A DNA stretch of 57,293 nucleotides, taken from the NCBI RefSeq assembly GCF_023516595.1, contig NZ_JAMGBG010000107.1, forward strand, positions 1-57,293. Reading direction: 5' to 3'. Shown here piece after piece: positions 24,769 to 33,658 of the stretch. Every line of letters begins with the position of its first letter. The stretch's first letter is position 1. The translations under genes were made by a program, and so were the position numbers. A model generated the notes under the pieces. It was not told the DNA's origin. It saw only the letters and a list, made by a program, of their open reading frames with translations, and ran no database searches. The stretch comes from Streptomyces neyagawaensis. GTDB taxonomy: Bacteria > Actinomycetota > Actinomycetes > Streptomycetales > Streptomycetaceae.

Positions 24769-24881
24769 GCCCTCGCGGAGTTCATCCGCGAATTCATCGT
24801 GCAGGGCACCAATGGGGGACTGGACGCCGCCCGCGCCCGCGGCGCCTGACTCGGCCGCCCGCTGGCGATGACCGAGGAGCA
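24769..24881 (+). pseudogene. Serine resolvase fragment (end of catalytic domain), plus strand
   Basis: Reads ALAEFIREFIVQGTNGGLDA then ARARGA, a stop codon, and LGRPLAMTEEQ. This is the E-helix and linker of a Tn3-type resolvase with an in-frame stop. It is fused at about 24882 to the 3' part of an IS5-type transposase. Not functional. Confidence 0.6.
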
Positions 24882-24884
24882 GCA

Positions 24885-25087
24885 GCGCCGCTGGGTGGTC
24901 GAGAGGTCGCTTTCGTGGATCATGCGGGCCCGGCCACTGCCGGGAACATGAGAGGTTGCCGCAGGTCAGCGAGACGCTCATCACCTGGGCGGCCATCACC
25001 CTGATGACCCGACGGCTCACCCGAAAGCCGACGCGCCGGCCAGCGCGGGCATCGACCGCCGCGACCGTGATGGCGGCGGCTGCCTGA
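24885..25087 (+). pseudogene. IS5-family transposase, C-terminal fragment
   Basis: RRWVVERSLSWIMRARPLPG carries the Glu (VVERS) of the DDE triad of IS5-type transposases. After a frameshift, ERLPQVSETLITWAAITLMT and RRLTRKP finish the protein at TGA 25085. Nothing upstream of this part survives. Together with the resolvase pieces it marks a transposon graveyard. Confidence 0.65.
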
Positions 25088-25181
25088 CCACCATCCATCT
25101 CATCACCGTCACACCGACGGTGCCCAGGATCGCCCGGGGCGCATCCGCCTGGCTGCGACCGTGGTGACGCAGCCCGGGCTG

Positions 25182-26291
25182 TCACGAGGGGAACCGCTCG
25201 GGTCGGAAGTCCGCGAGCAGCTCGTCTCTCTTCCCACTGAGGATCTCCCAAGCCAGCAGTCGGCCGATCACCGGCCCCAGCGTGATCCCACTGTGGGAAA
25301 CGGCCTCGTAGTAGCCCGGCACGGACGGCACCGCTCCCACCGAGGGCCATCCATCGGCAGGGATGGGCCGGTCGACGATTCGCGTCTCTGCGATGCGGGA
25401 GTTGCCGAGCTCGGGGACGACGTGGCGCGCCAATTCGTGGAGCAGCCGTCGGAGTTGGCCTGGATCTTCGCCTGTGTCGATGAGCGCGTCGATCTCACGG
25501 CTGTGGAGGACGACCGAGGTGTCTCCGGCAGGACGGATCTCGATGTGAGGCGCGTGCATGGCCCGGTGAACGGGGACCTGAGCACAGTCGAGCCGGGTGA
25601 CGACACCCGGTTCCCGGCGCATCGGCAAGCGCCGTGCGACGAGCCCTGCGACGTGGGATGCGCTGGGCCCAGCCGCGTTCACGACGATGTCGACGTCGAG
25701 ACGGCTTCCATCGGACAGAACAACTGACCGGATGCTTCCACCGGTATCGGTGCCGATGTCGCATACCGCGTTGCCGGACCAAAGCTCGGCACCGGATGCG
25801 ACGGCCTGGCCGACCATGCGGCCGACAAGATGGCGTCCGTGCACCCAGGCTTCGTCGGGGTAGAACAGGACCGGTACATCGTCGGGGATCGTGAGAGCCG
25901 GTTCGAAGCGGCTGCGGACCTCGGCCCCCGTGTACATCTCGACCCGGTAGTCCCAGCCGGCCAGCAGTTCGGCTGTTTCCAGGAACTTCGCCTCCGCTGT
26001 GGGATCGTCTGCCCAGCGCAGGTGGCCGCTGGGATACCACCACGAGTCCGGCCCGATGGTCCTGGCAAGTTCACGGTGAGCTGCCATGCCCGCGACGTTC
26101 AGGTCGAAGTAGGACTTGCGCGCGGTCTTGTTGCTCGCGTTGACCCACGAGAAAGACCAGTTGGTGACGCCTTCGCCCGGCTGGCCTGCGTCGATGAAGA
26201 CCACCTCGGCGCCGTTCCGGGACAGGTTCCAGCCCACGCTCGCCCCGATGACGCCCACTCCGATGACAGCAACACGTTCAGGCCGCTTCAC
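25182..26291 (-). CDS. FAD-dependent oxidoreductase, DAO (D-amino acid oxidase/glycine oxidase) family
   Basis: About 369 residues. The N-terminal Rossmann motif is RVAVIGVGVIGASVGWNLSR, then EVVFIDAGQPGEG. The DAO middle includes EVRSRFEPALTIPDDVPVLF and DIVVNAAGPSASHVAGLVAR. The C-terminal FAD-contact region is DGWPSVGAVPSVPGYYEAVS, then HSGITLGPVIGRLLA. Such enzymes oxidise amines or amino acids with O2 or another acceptor; the substrate cannot be read. GTG 26291 has GAGGAG eight bases upstream and is preferred to GTG 26306. No operon partner is evident. The gene upstream on this strand is a nuclease fragment. Confidence 0.85.
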   Translation of the reverse strand: MKRPERVAVIGVGVIGASVGWNLSRNGAEVVFIDAGQPGEGVTNWSFSWVNASNKTARKSYFDLNVAGMAAHRELARTIGPDSWWYPSGHLRWADDPTAEAKFLETAELLAGWDYRVEMYTGAEVRSRFEPALTIPDDVPVLFYPDEAWVHGRHLVGRMVGQAVASGAELWSGNAVCDIGTDTGGSIRSVVLSDGSRLDVDIVVNAAGPSASHVAGLVARRLPMRREPGVVTRLDCAQVPVHRAMHAPHIEIRPAGDTSVVLHSREIDALIDTGEDPGQLRRLLHELARHVVPELGNSRIAETRIVDRPIPADGWPSVGAVPSVPGYYEAVSHSGITLGPVIGRLLAWEILSGKRDELLADFRPERFPS

Positions 26292-26302
26292 GGACCTGCT
26301 CC

Positions 26303-26746
26303 TCACGAACGGCCCCTTCTCCCGTTTCCAGCCAGGGCACCAGCAGTCCCCTCGCGGCCGTGGGCGATCAGTTTCTCTCGCTTCATCCGCAGGAGGTTGA
26401 CCAGCGACCTCGGCGTGCTCAGGACCTGCGTCAGTTCGTCTTCACCGAACAGCAGGATCGCCACACGGTCCCGGCGTAGCCGCAGGTCCTCCATAGCTGA
26501 GTTGGTGAAGCCGTTCACGCTGATGCTGATGCCGATGACGGCAGACGAGGCGGCCCGCTCCATCCGCGACCGGACCGCGTCGAAGACGTCGATGTCGGCT
26601 GGCCCGTTGTGCCACTTGGCCTCGATCAGGTACCAGGTGTCCCCGTAGCGGGCCACCAAGTCCGTCTGCCGCGGTTTCGCGACGGACGCGTTGCGGTCGA
26701 CCCGGAAGCGTGCCCGCCTGAACAGCTGCTCCAGCAGCACCTCCAA
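26303..26746 (-). pseudogene. Restriction-endonuclease-like (PD-(D/E)xK, Mrr-type) fragment
   Basis: The fold is visible in LLEQLFRRARFRVDRN, QTDLVARYGDTWYLIEAKWH (D...EAK catalytic motif), VFDAVRSRMERAASSAVIGI and DRVAILLFGEDELTQVL. The open frame has no ATG and no ribosome site at its start (TTG at best, with TGA shortly before), and its end runs into unrelated residues (EGTAGALAGNGRRGRS) just before the flavoenzyme start. It is treated as a remnant of a larger nuclease gene, although a short active protein is not excluded. Confidence 0.5.
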
Positions 26747-26939
26747 CTGGAGTGCAGTTCAGCAGGCCTGAGCCAGTCCCGCCAGGGTGATCCAGGAAAT
26801 CCGCACGGTGTTCGTTACCGCATAGGACGCGCCGACGACCGGTCGCCAAGCCACGGCCTGATGAGCCTTGTCGAATTGGACGTGGGGGGCGAGCTTGCCG
26901 CAGGCCTAATTCGCGGTTCACGGGCAGATGGTCCTGGGT

Positions 26940-27197
26940 ACCGGTGTCGTGGTCGGCGGCCTTCTGAGCCAGGGCCACGGCAGCCTGGTGGTCTCCCGCT
27001 GCGTCCTGCTTTTCGGCCAGGTCGACCAGGGCCTGGCAGTTGCCGTGCTGAGCGGCCTGCCAGGCCAGTTCCTCGGCGGCCTTCCGGCGCCCCGCCGCCT
27101 CCCGGATCACGGCCAGGCGGGCCAGGGCGTAGGCGTTGCCGGCGGCCTGCTGGGTCAGGGCATCGGCACCTGCCCGGTTCCCGGCCTTCTCCCGCAT
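26940..27197 (-). pseudogene. Sel1/TPR-like repeat protein fragment
   Basis: Minus strand from ATG 27197, whose codon overlaps the stop of the iron alcohol dehydrogenase (TGATG). Three helical repeats of about 35 residues are present: QAAGNAYALARLAVIREAAG, AAQHGNCQALVDLAEKQDAA and GDHQAAVALAQKAADH. The repeat pattern ends at about 26940, and the open frame continues as unrelated sequence to 26442. Families of this type have many more repeats, so this is an interior piece that has become joined to the dehydrogenase's 3' end. Confidence 0.5.
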
Positions 27198-28405
27198 CAC
27201 AGTGCCTCGACGTCCCGCACGTCGGCATCCCGGGGGTTGGTCGCCATACAGGCGTCCTTCAGCGTGGTGCGGGCCAGCACTGGCACGTCGGACTCCTCGG
27301 CACCGAGGCCGGCCAGGCCCTTGGGGACACCGATGTCGTCCGCCAGCGCACGCACCAGGTCCGCGAGCCGCGCGGCCACCTCGCGGGGCGGTACGCCCTC
27401 GGTGGCGATGCCCGCCGCCGCCCCGAGCGCGACGAACCGCTGCGGCCGCGTCTCGGCTTTGAACCGGATGGCGTGCGGCAGCAGCACGCCGTTGACCACG
27501 CCGTGCGGGGCGTCGAGCAGGCCGCCGACCTGGTGGCTCATCGCGTGCGTCGCCCCGAGGATCGCGTTCGTGAAGGCCATTCCCGCCTCCAGCGCGGCCT
27601 GTGCCATGGCCAGCCGGGCGGCAAAATCCTTCGGCCGCAGCTGGGTGCGGACCAGATTCCGGGTGATCAGTTTCACCGCGTGGAGTGCGTGGATGTCCGT
27701 CAGCGGGTTGTGCGCCCGGGACACGAAGGCCTCGATGGCCTGGGCTAGGGCGTCCAGGCCGGTCGCCGCGTTGAGCCAGCCCGGCATGGTGGTCAGCAGA
27801 CGCGGGTCGATAACCGAGATCTCCGGCACCAGAGTGCGGCTCACGATAGTGATCTTGATGTGTTCGGCGGTGTCCGTGATGACGGTGAACTGCGACACGT
27901 CCGCCCCGGTACCCGAGGTGGAGGGCACCATCACGGTGGGCGGAATCGGCCGGCCAACCCGGTCCACGCCCTCGTAGCCGAGCATGCGCCCGCCGTTGCT
28001 GGACAGGATCGCCACGCCCTTGGCCGCGTTGATGACGGAGCCGCCGCCGACCCCCACGATCACGTCGCAGCCGCTGGCCGCGTACCGCTGAAAGCCGGCC
28101 TCGACCTCGTGGTCCTTGGGATTGGGTGTCACGTCGTGCCAGACGACGGGCCGCAGGCCGACCCTGCGCAGATGGCCCACCGCCTCGGCCACCCAGCCCG
28201 CCTCGATCAGCCCCAGGTCGGTGACGAGGAACGGCCGACGGCCGCCGAGCCTGAGCGCGCAGTGACCGAGCTCGGTCAGCGAGCCGGGCCCGAAGAGGAC
28301 CTCGGGCACATGGAACTTGGCCGTCCTGGCGGACTGCCGGAGAGCCTCGGTGCCCGTCCCCTGCGGCCCCAGGAGTTCGCCGTGGCGCTCGTCACGGCTC
28401 GGCAC
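27197..28405 (-). CDS. Iron-containing (group III) alcohol dehydrogenase
   Basis: About 402 residues: FGPGSLTELGHCALRLGGRR, then VTDLGLIEAGWV, the NAD motif VIVGVGGGSVINAAKGVAIL, PSTSGTGADVSQFTVITDTA, the metal region GLDALAQAIEAFVSRAHNPL, and AILGATHAMSHQVGGLLDAP followed by HGVVNGVLLPHAIRF. The Asp and His residues of GLDALAQ, ATHAMSHQ and DAPHG form the Fe2+ site. It would interconvert a primary alcohol and aldehyde. The N-terminal 25 residues are poorly conserved and the start is uncertain (GTG 28405, TTG 28414). Divergent from the GAF regulator, with the aldehyde dehydrogenase beyond, it fits an ethanol or short-alcohol pathway. Confidence 0.88.
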   Translation of the reverse strand: MPSRDERHGELLGPQGTGTEALRQSARTAKFHVPEVLFGPGSLTELGHCALRLGGRRPFLVTDLGLIEAGWVAEAVGHLRRVGLRPVVWHDVTPNPKDHEVEAGFQRYAASGCDVIVGVGGGSVINAAKGVAILSSNGGRMLGYEGVDRVGRPIPPTVMVPSTSGTGADVSQFTVITDTAEHIKITIVSRTLVPEISVIDPRLLTTMPGWLNAATGLDALAQAIEAFVSRAHNPLTDIHALHAVKLITRNLVRTQLRPKDFAARLAMAQAALEAGMAFTNAILGATHAMSHQVGGLLDAPHGVVNGVLLPHAIRFKAETRPQRFVALGAAAGIATEGVPPREVAARLADLVRALADDIGVPKGLAGLGAEESDVPVLARTTLKDACMATNPRDADVRDVEAL

Positions 28406-28570
28406 TCGGGTCAATACCGCTGGTCACCATGGCACCGGAGGGGAGCGACATGTGACCTCCACAAGGGCGTGCAGTCCGCAATCTGTGCGAAACCTTGATT
28501 TCACTGCTTCATTCGCCGATAACACTGTTGTCAAACGCAGACCAAGCTAGGGGCGTGCAACCGGACGCGG

Positions 28571-28614
28571 CACCTGCCCGTCCGGACAGGGGAACCTGCC
28601 TGACCGGGCAGGTG
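28571..28614. promoter_or_regulatory. 10-bp inverted repeat in the divergent adh/regulator promoter
   Basis: CACCTGCCCG (28571-28580) and CGGGCAGGTG (28605-28614) are exact inverse complements separated by 24 bases, in the 271-base divergent spacer and ending 62 bases before the regulator ATG. It is a plausible binding site for the GAF regulator. The rest of the spacer holds a T-rich stretch (28655-28660). Confidence 0.5.
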
Positions 28615-28676
28615 TGCTCTGTACGGTTGAGGCGAATAATTGCGATTTGCCCCCTTTTTTCGCGACAGGGAAGCAC

Positions 28677-29912
28677 ATGTCACAGCGCAGTGACCTTCGG
28701 CAGCGCAGGGCCGTACTCGAGGGTGAGTGGTCCCGGACGGTGCCGCTGGTGAAATCCGCGGGCTCGGCGCCCAGCGGCCACGAGGCACTGCGCCATGAGG
28801 TGGCCGACTCCTGGGTGCGCTCCCTGGTCAGCGTGGACCCGGCCCGGGACAGCGCGCCGGTCGCCGACGACGGCACGGTCCGGCACCGCTGGACCGACTC
28901 GCTGCTGCGCCGGCCGGTCGACGCCCTCTCCGACGAACTGCGCAGCGTTGCCGACGACGCCGGCTTCATCGCCGCGGTCACCGACGAGTCGGGAACGATC
29001 ATGTGGACGTGTGCCGGACAGGACATGCGCCGGCGAGCCGAGCGGGTCAACTTCGCCCCGGGGGGCCGCTGGAACGAGCAGGCCATGGGCACCAACGCCC
29101 TGTCCCTGGCGCTGCGCACCGGCCGCCCCAGCACCGTGTTCTCGGCCGAACACCTGGTGGCCGCGCTGCACGGCTGGGTCTGTTACGGCGCGCCGATCCA
29201 CGCACCCGACGGGCGCGTCCTCGGTGTCCTGGACCTGTCGACCACTTGGGACCGCTCGCACCCTCTGGCCATGTCCACGGTGCGCGGTCTGGCGTCCGCC
29301 ATCGAGGCCGTGCTCCGCGCCGAACTGCCGACCTGGCCCCGGGACGACGTGCCCCAGGTGCGGCTGACCTGCATGGGCGAGGAGAAAGCCATACGCGAGG
29401 GCGCGCTGCTCGCTCTGCGCCCCCGGCAACTGGAGATCCTCACCCTCCTCGCACTGGAACCGGACGGCTTCTCCTCGGAGCGGCTGCGCGACGCCCTGTA
29501 CGGCGACCGGCCCGTGACGGCCTCCACGTTGAAGGCGGAGATCTCCCACCTGCGCCGGGCCCTCGGCGGCGGCATCGCCGCCCGCCGCTACGTACTCACC
29601 GCACCCGTCTCCTGCGACGCCGTCGACGTGCTGCGCGCGCTGGAGCGCGGTGACACGGACACCGCCCTGCGCCTGTACCGCGGTCCGCTGCTCCCTCGCT
29701 CCGAGGCTCCTGGCATCGAGGAGTGGCGCACCCGGCTGGAGGTGGCCGTACGGGAGGCGGTCCTGGCGAGCGCCCGCCCGGAGCACGCCCTGCGCTACGG
29801 CGAGCGGGCGCCGTACGACGCGGAGGTGCACGAGCACGTACTGCGCCTGATCGGTCCGGGCGACGCCCGCCGGGCGATCGCGGCCGGCCGGCTCACCACA
29901 GCCCTGCGCTGA
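28677..29912 (+). CDS. GAF-domain transcriptional regulator (AcoR-like sensor, C-terminal OmpR/BTAD-type region)
   Basis: 411 residues from ATG 28677 (AGGGAAG upstream). Residues 30-230 match the AcoR-type N-terminus: ALRHEVADSWVRSLVSVDPA, IMWTCAGQDMRRRAERVNFA, then PGGRWNEQAMGTNALSLALR and VFSAEHLVAALHGWVCYGAP. There is no sigma-54 AAA domain, as expected for a genus lacking sigma-54. Instead residues 245-320 form a winged-helix with LALRPRQLEILTLLALEPDG and VTASTLKAEISHLRRALGGG, followed by a helical tail. It probably senses alcohol or aldehyde and activates the flanking adh and aldehyde dehydrogenase genes. Confidence 0.88.
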   Translation: MSQRSDLRQRRAVLEGEWSRTVPLVKSAGSAPSGHEALRHEVADSWVRSLVSVDPARDSAPVADDGTVRHRWTDSLLRRPVDALSDELRSVADDAGFIAAVTDESGTIMWTCAGQDMRRRAERVNFAPGGRWNEQAMGTNALSLALRTGRPSTVFSAEHLVAALHGWVCYGAPIHAPDGRVLGVLDLSTTWDRSHPLAMSTVRGLASAIEAVLRAELPTWPRDDVPQVRLTCMGEEKAIREGALLALRPRQLEILTLLALEPDGFSSERLRDALYGDRPVTASTLKAEISHLRRALGGGIAARRYVLTAPVSCDAVDVLRALERGDTDTALRLYRGPLLPRSEAPGIEEWRTRLEVAVREAVLASARPEHALRYGERAPYDAEVHEHVLRLIGPGDARRAIAAGRLTTALR

Positions 29913-30039
29913 CCCGGCGGCACCGGCGTGCCGGCGTCACCAACCTTGCGCCAACCTCGCGGGACCACAGTGATGCACACCACGACGGCGAGGGCCGTCG
30001 TAGCACAGCACTCACCATCGCCCACCGAGGAGAGCCGCC

Positions 30040-31556
<1,517 letters not shown>

Positions 31557-31557
<1 letters not shown>

Positions 31558-31961
31558 TGGGAACCCGGGTGCGGCGAGTCGAACTCACCGACATGGCTGA
31601 CGAGTTGGTTCGACAGCTGACGGCTCGTCACGGCCCGCTGATGTTCCACCAGTCCGGCGGCTGCTGCGACGGCAGCACTCCGATGTGCTACCCGCGCGGC
31701 GAGTTCCGCGTCGGCGCCACGGACGTCCTGCTCGGCCGCGTCACAGGAGACACACCGTTCTGGATGAGCGCCGACCAGTACGCGTACTGGCGCCACACCC
31801 ACCTCACCGTCGACGTGGTCCCGGGCAGGGGCAGCGGCTTCTCCCTCGAGGCCCCCGAGGGCGTGCGGTTCCTGCTCCGCTCCCGATTGCTCAACGACGA
31901 GGAGTGGGAGCGCGCGGAGGCGGAACCGCCCCTGCCGACCGGGGCGGAGACGACGGGATGA
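31557..31961 (+). CDS. DUF779 family protein
   Basis: 134 residues beginning at ATG 31557, which overlaps the dehydrogenase stop. The family signature is HGPLMFHQSGGCCDGSTPMC, then YPRGEFRVGATDVLLGRV and FWMSADQYAYWRHTHLTVDV, ending in FSLEAPEGVRFLLRSRL. The Cys pair plus a third Cys suggests a metal or redox role. The protein is almost always encoded next to acetaldehyde-type dehydrogenases, but its biochemical role is not established. A terminator hairpin begins 26 bases after its stop. Confidence 0.9.
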
Positions 31962-31986
31962 CCTGACCCGTCGACGCCCCAGCCCG

Positions 31987-32022
31987 TCCTCGCCACCGCA
32001 TCCACGCAGGCGGTGGCGAGGA
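31987..32022 (+). terminator. Terminator after the aldehyde dehydrogenase/DUF779 operon
   Basis: A perfect 13-bp stem, TCCTCGCCACCGC (31987-31999) and GCGGTGGCGAGGA (32010-32022), has a 10-base loop. It starts 26 bases beyond the DUF779 stop. Confidence 0.75.
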
Positions 32023-32056
32023 TGGGGCCGGACAGCGTGTGTCCGGCCGCCCTTCC

Positions 32057-32084
32057 GTCACGGGGTGCCCCGGTACCCCGTGAC
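32057..32084. terminator. Second hairpin, possibly bidirectional terminator
   Basis: GTCACGGGGT (32057-32066) pairs perfectly with ACCCCGTGAC (32075-32084) around an 8-base loop. It lies between the DUF779 gene and the RraA-like fragment. Confidence 0.5.
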
Positions 32085-32180
32085 GTCACGACATACGAGA
32101 GGGCCGTCGAGCACCGCGTTCCACTACAAGCCAGCCACGGGGACCGACAATGAGCACCAGAGCTCTTCCCGACACCAACC

Positions 32181-32510
32181 GGGCTGGACCAGGGCCCCGC
32201 CGTAGGCGACCGGCACCCCGGTGTCCCAGGGCACGTGCCGCCGCCCCAGCACGGACGGGTGGAGACCGGCTGCGAACACGGGCAGGTCCAGCTCCGCGAC
32301 GGCCGCGCTGTCCCGCACCGCGCCGTCGATGACGACCCCGGCCGCACCCCGCTTGGCGGCGGGCAGGGCGAGAATGTCGCCGAGCGTGCCCGCCGTCGGA
32401 TCATGGCGGGCATCCATGACCAGGACGTGTCCTGGGCGCAGCGCCTCAATGGCGCGCTTCTGGGCGTTCATGCCGGTGCCGTACTTCTTGAAGAGATCCT
32501 CGAACGCGTC
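32181..32510 (-). pseudogene. RraA-like domain fragment, paralogue of the FAH-RraA gene at 55.5 kb
   Basis: Minus-strand frame: DLFKKYGTGMNAQKRAIEAL, RPGHVLVMDARHDPTAGTLG, RGAAGVVIDGAVRDSAAVAE and LGRRHVPWDTGVPVAYGGAL. It is nearly identical in pattern to residues of the intact fusion protein encoded at 55457-56884. Homology begins in the middle of that protein and stops after ALVQPG, so both ends are missing. It is a non-functional duplicate segment lying just upstream of the dikinase operon. Confidence 0.8.
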
Positions 32511-32570
32511 GGGCTTGGTGGCGGCAGCTGTGCGTTTCCCTTCACCCTCCTGACCTGCTTTGCTGGTGTC

Positions 32571-33632
32571 ATGACCGGCCAGTACACCGTCGAGCTGGGG
32601 GCCGGGGCGGACGCTGCCGCCGACCGGATCGGCGGGAAGGGTGTCGGCCTGCTGGCGCTCGCCCGCACCGGAAGTTCCGTGCCACCCGGATTCGTGGTGA
32701 CCGTGGATGGCTTCGAGGCCCTACTCGCTGCTCCAGACCTGCGTCGGGGCATCGCCGAGGTCCTCGGAAAGCTTGATCCGTTCGACCCGGCCGGCATGGA
32801 GAACAGCAGCAGCGAAATCCGCCGCCTCGTGTGCGGCAGCCCCATGCCGTTTCCGGTCGCCGAGGCCGTTGCCGACGCGTACGGCACCCTGTGCGCCGGA
32901 GCCGGGCACGACGTACCGGTGGCAGTCCGTTCCAGCGCCACCGCGGAGGACCTGCCGGACGCCAGTTTCGCGGGGCAGCACGACACCCTTCTGTGGGTCA
33001 TAGGCACCAGAGCCGTCCTGGACGCCGTCCAGCGCTGCTGGTCCAGCCTTTGGACCGCCCGCGCCCTCGGCTATCGCGCCGCCCAGGGGGTACCCGAGGC
33101 AGGAGCAGCCATGGCGGTGATCGTCCAGCAGATGGTCGACGCACGCACCGCGGGCGTCGCCATGACGGTGAACCCGTCCGACGGGGACCCCTCGAAGATC
33201 GTCATCGAGGCGTGCTGGGGGCTCGGAGAACCCCTGCTTTCCGGCGAGATGAACCCCGACCACTACGTCGTGGACAAGGTGCTGCTCAGCCCCGTACGGA
33301 CCAGGGTGGCAGCAAAACCCCGCGAGCTGGTCGCCGCTCCCGACAAGCGCAGCCTGCTGCGCCGACCGATCGACGGCGACCGCCTCTACGCACCGTGCCT
33401 GAACCCCGATGAGGTGGTCAAGATCGCCCGGCTGGCCAAGGAAGCCGAGCGGCAATACGGACGGCCACTGGAGATCGAGTGGGCCGTCGCCCGCGACTCA
33501 GCGGCGTCCGAGAGCCTCCAGGTACTTCAGTGCCGCGCCGAGACGGTGTGGAGCAAACGGTCCCAGCGCTCCCCCGTCGTGCCACCGGAGTCGGGTGCCG
33601 CCGGCATCGCCAACACCCTGCTCGGCCTCTGA
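32571..33632 (+). CDS. PEP-synthase-like ATP-binding subunit (phenylphosphate synthase beta/CreI-like)
   Basis: 353 residues equivalent to only the N-terminal nucleotide domain of PEP synthase/PPDK: DRIGGKGVGLLALARTGSSV, VAVRSSATAEDLPDASFAGQ, WSSLWTARALGYRAAQGVPE, AVIVQQMVDARTAGVAMTVN and CWGLGEPLLSGEMNPDHYVV, ending in LEIEWAVARD and LQVLQCRAETVW. It has no phosphohistidine or PEP domain; those are supplied by the next gene 26 bases downstream. Size matches the roughly 40-kDa beta subunit of phenylphosphate synthase. The pair would split ATP and pass phosphate through a His to a small-molecule hydroxyl. ATG 32571 is used. The upstream sequence overlaps the edge of the RraA remnant's flank, so the promoter must be very close. 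Confidence 0.85.
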   Translation: MTGQYTVELGAGADAAADRIGGKGVGLLALARTGSSVPPGFVVTVDGFEALLAAPDLRRGIAEVLGKLDPFDPAGMENSSSEIRRLVCGSPMPFPVAEAVADAYGTLCAGAGHDVPVAVRSSATAEDLPDASFAGQHDTLLWVIGTRAVLDAVQRCWSSLWTARALGYRAAQGVPEAGAAMAVIVQQMVDARTAGVAMTVNPSDGDPSKIVIEACWGLGEPLLSGEMNPDHYVVDKVLLSPVRTRVAAKPRELVAAPDKRSLLRRPIDGDRLYAPCLNPDEVVKIARLAKEAERQYGRPLEIEWAVARDSAASESLQVLQCRAETVWSKRSQRSPVVPPESGAAGIANTLLGL

Positions 33633-33658
33633 TCCGGCACCAAGAAACGGACCGAGCC

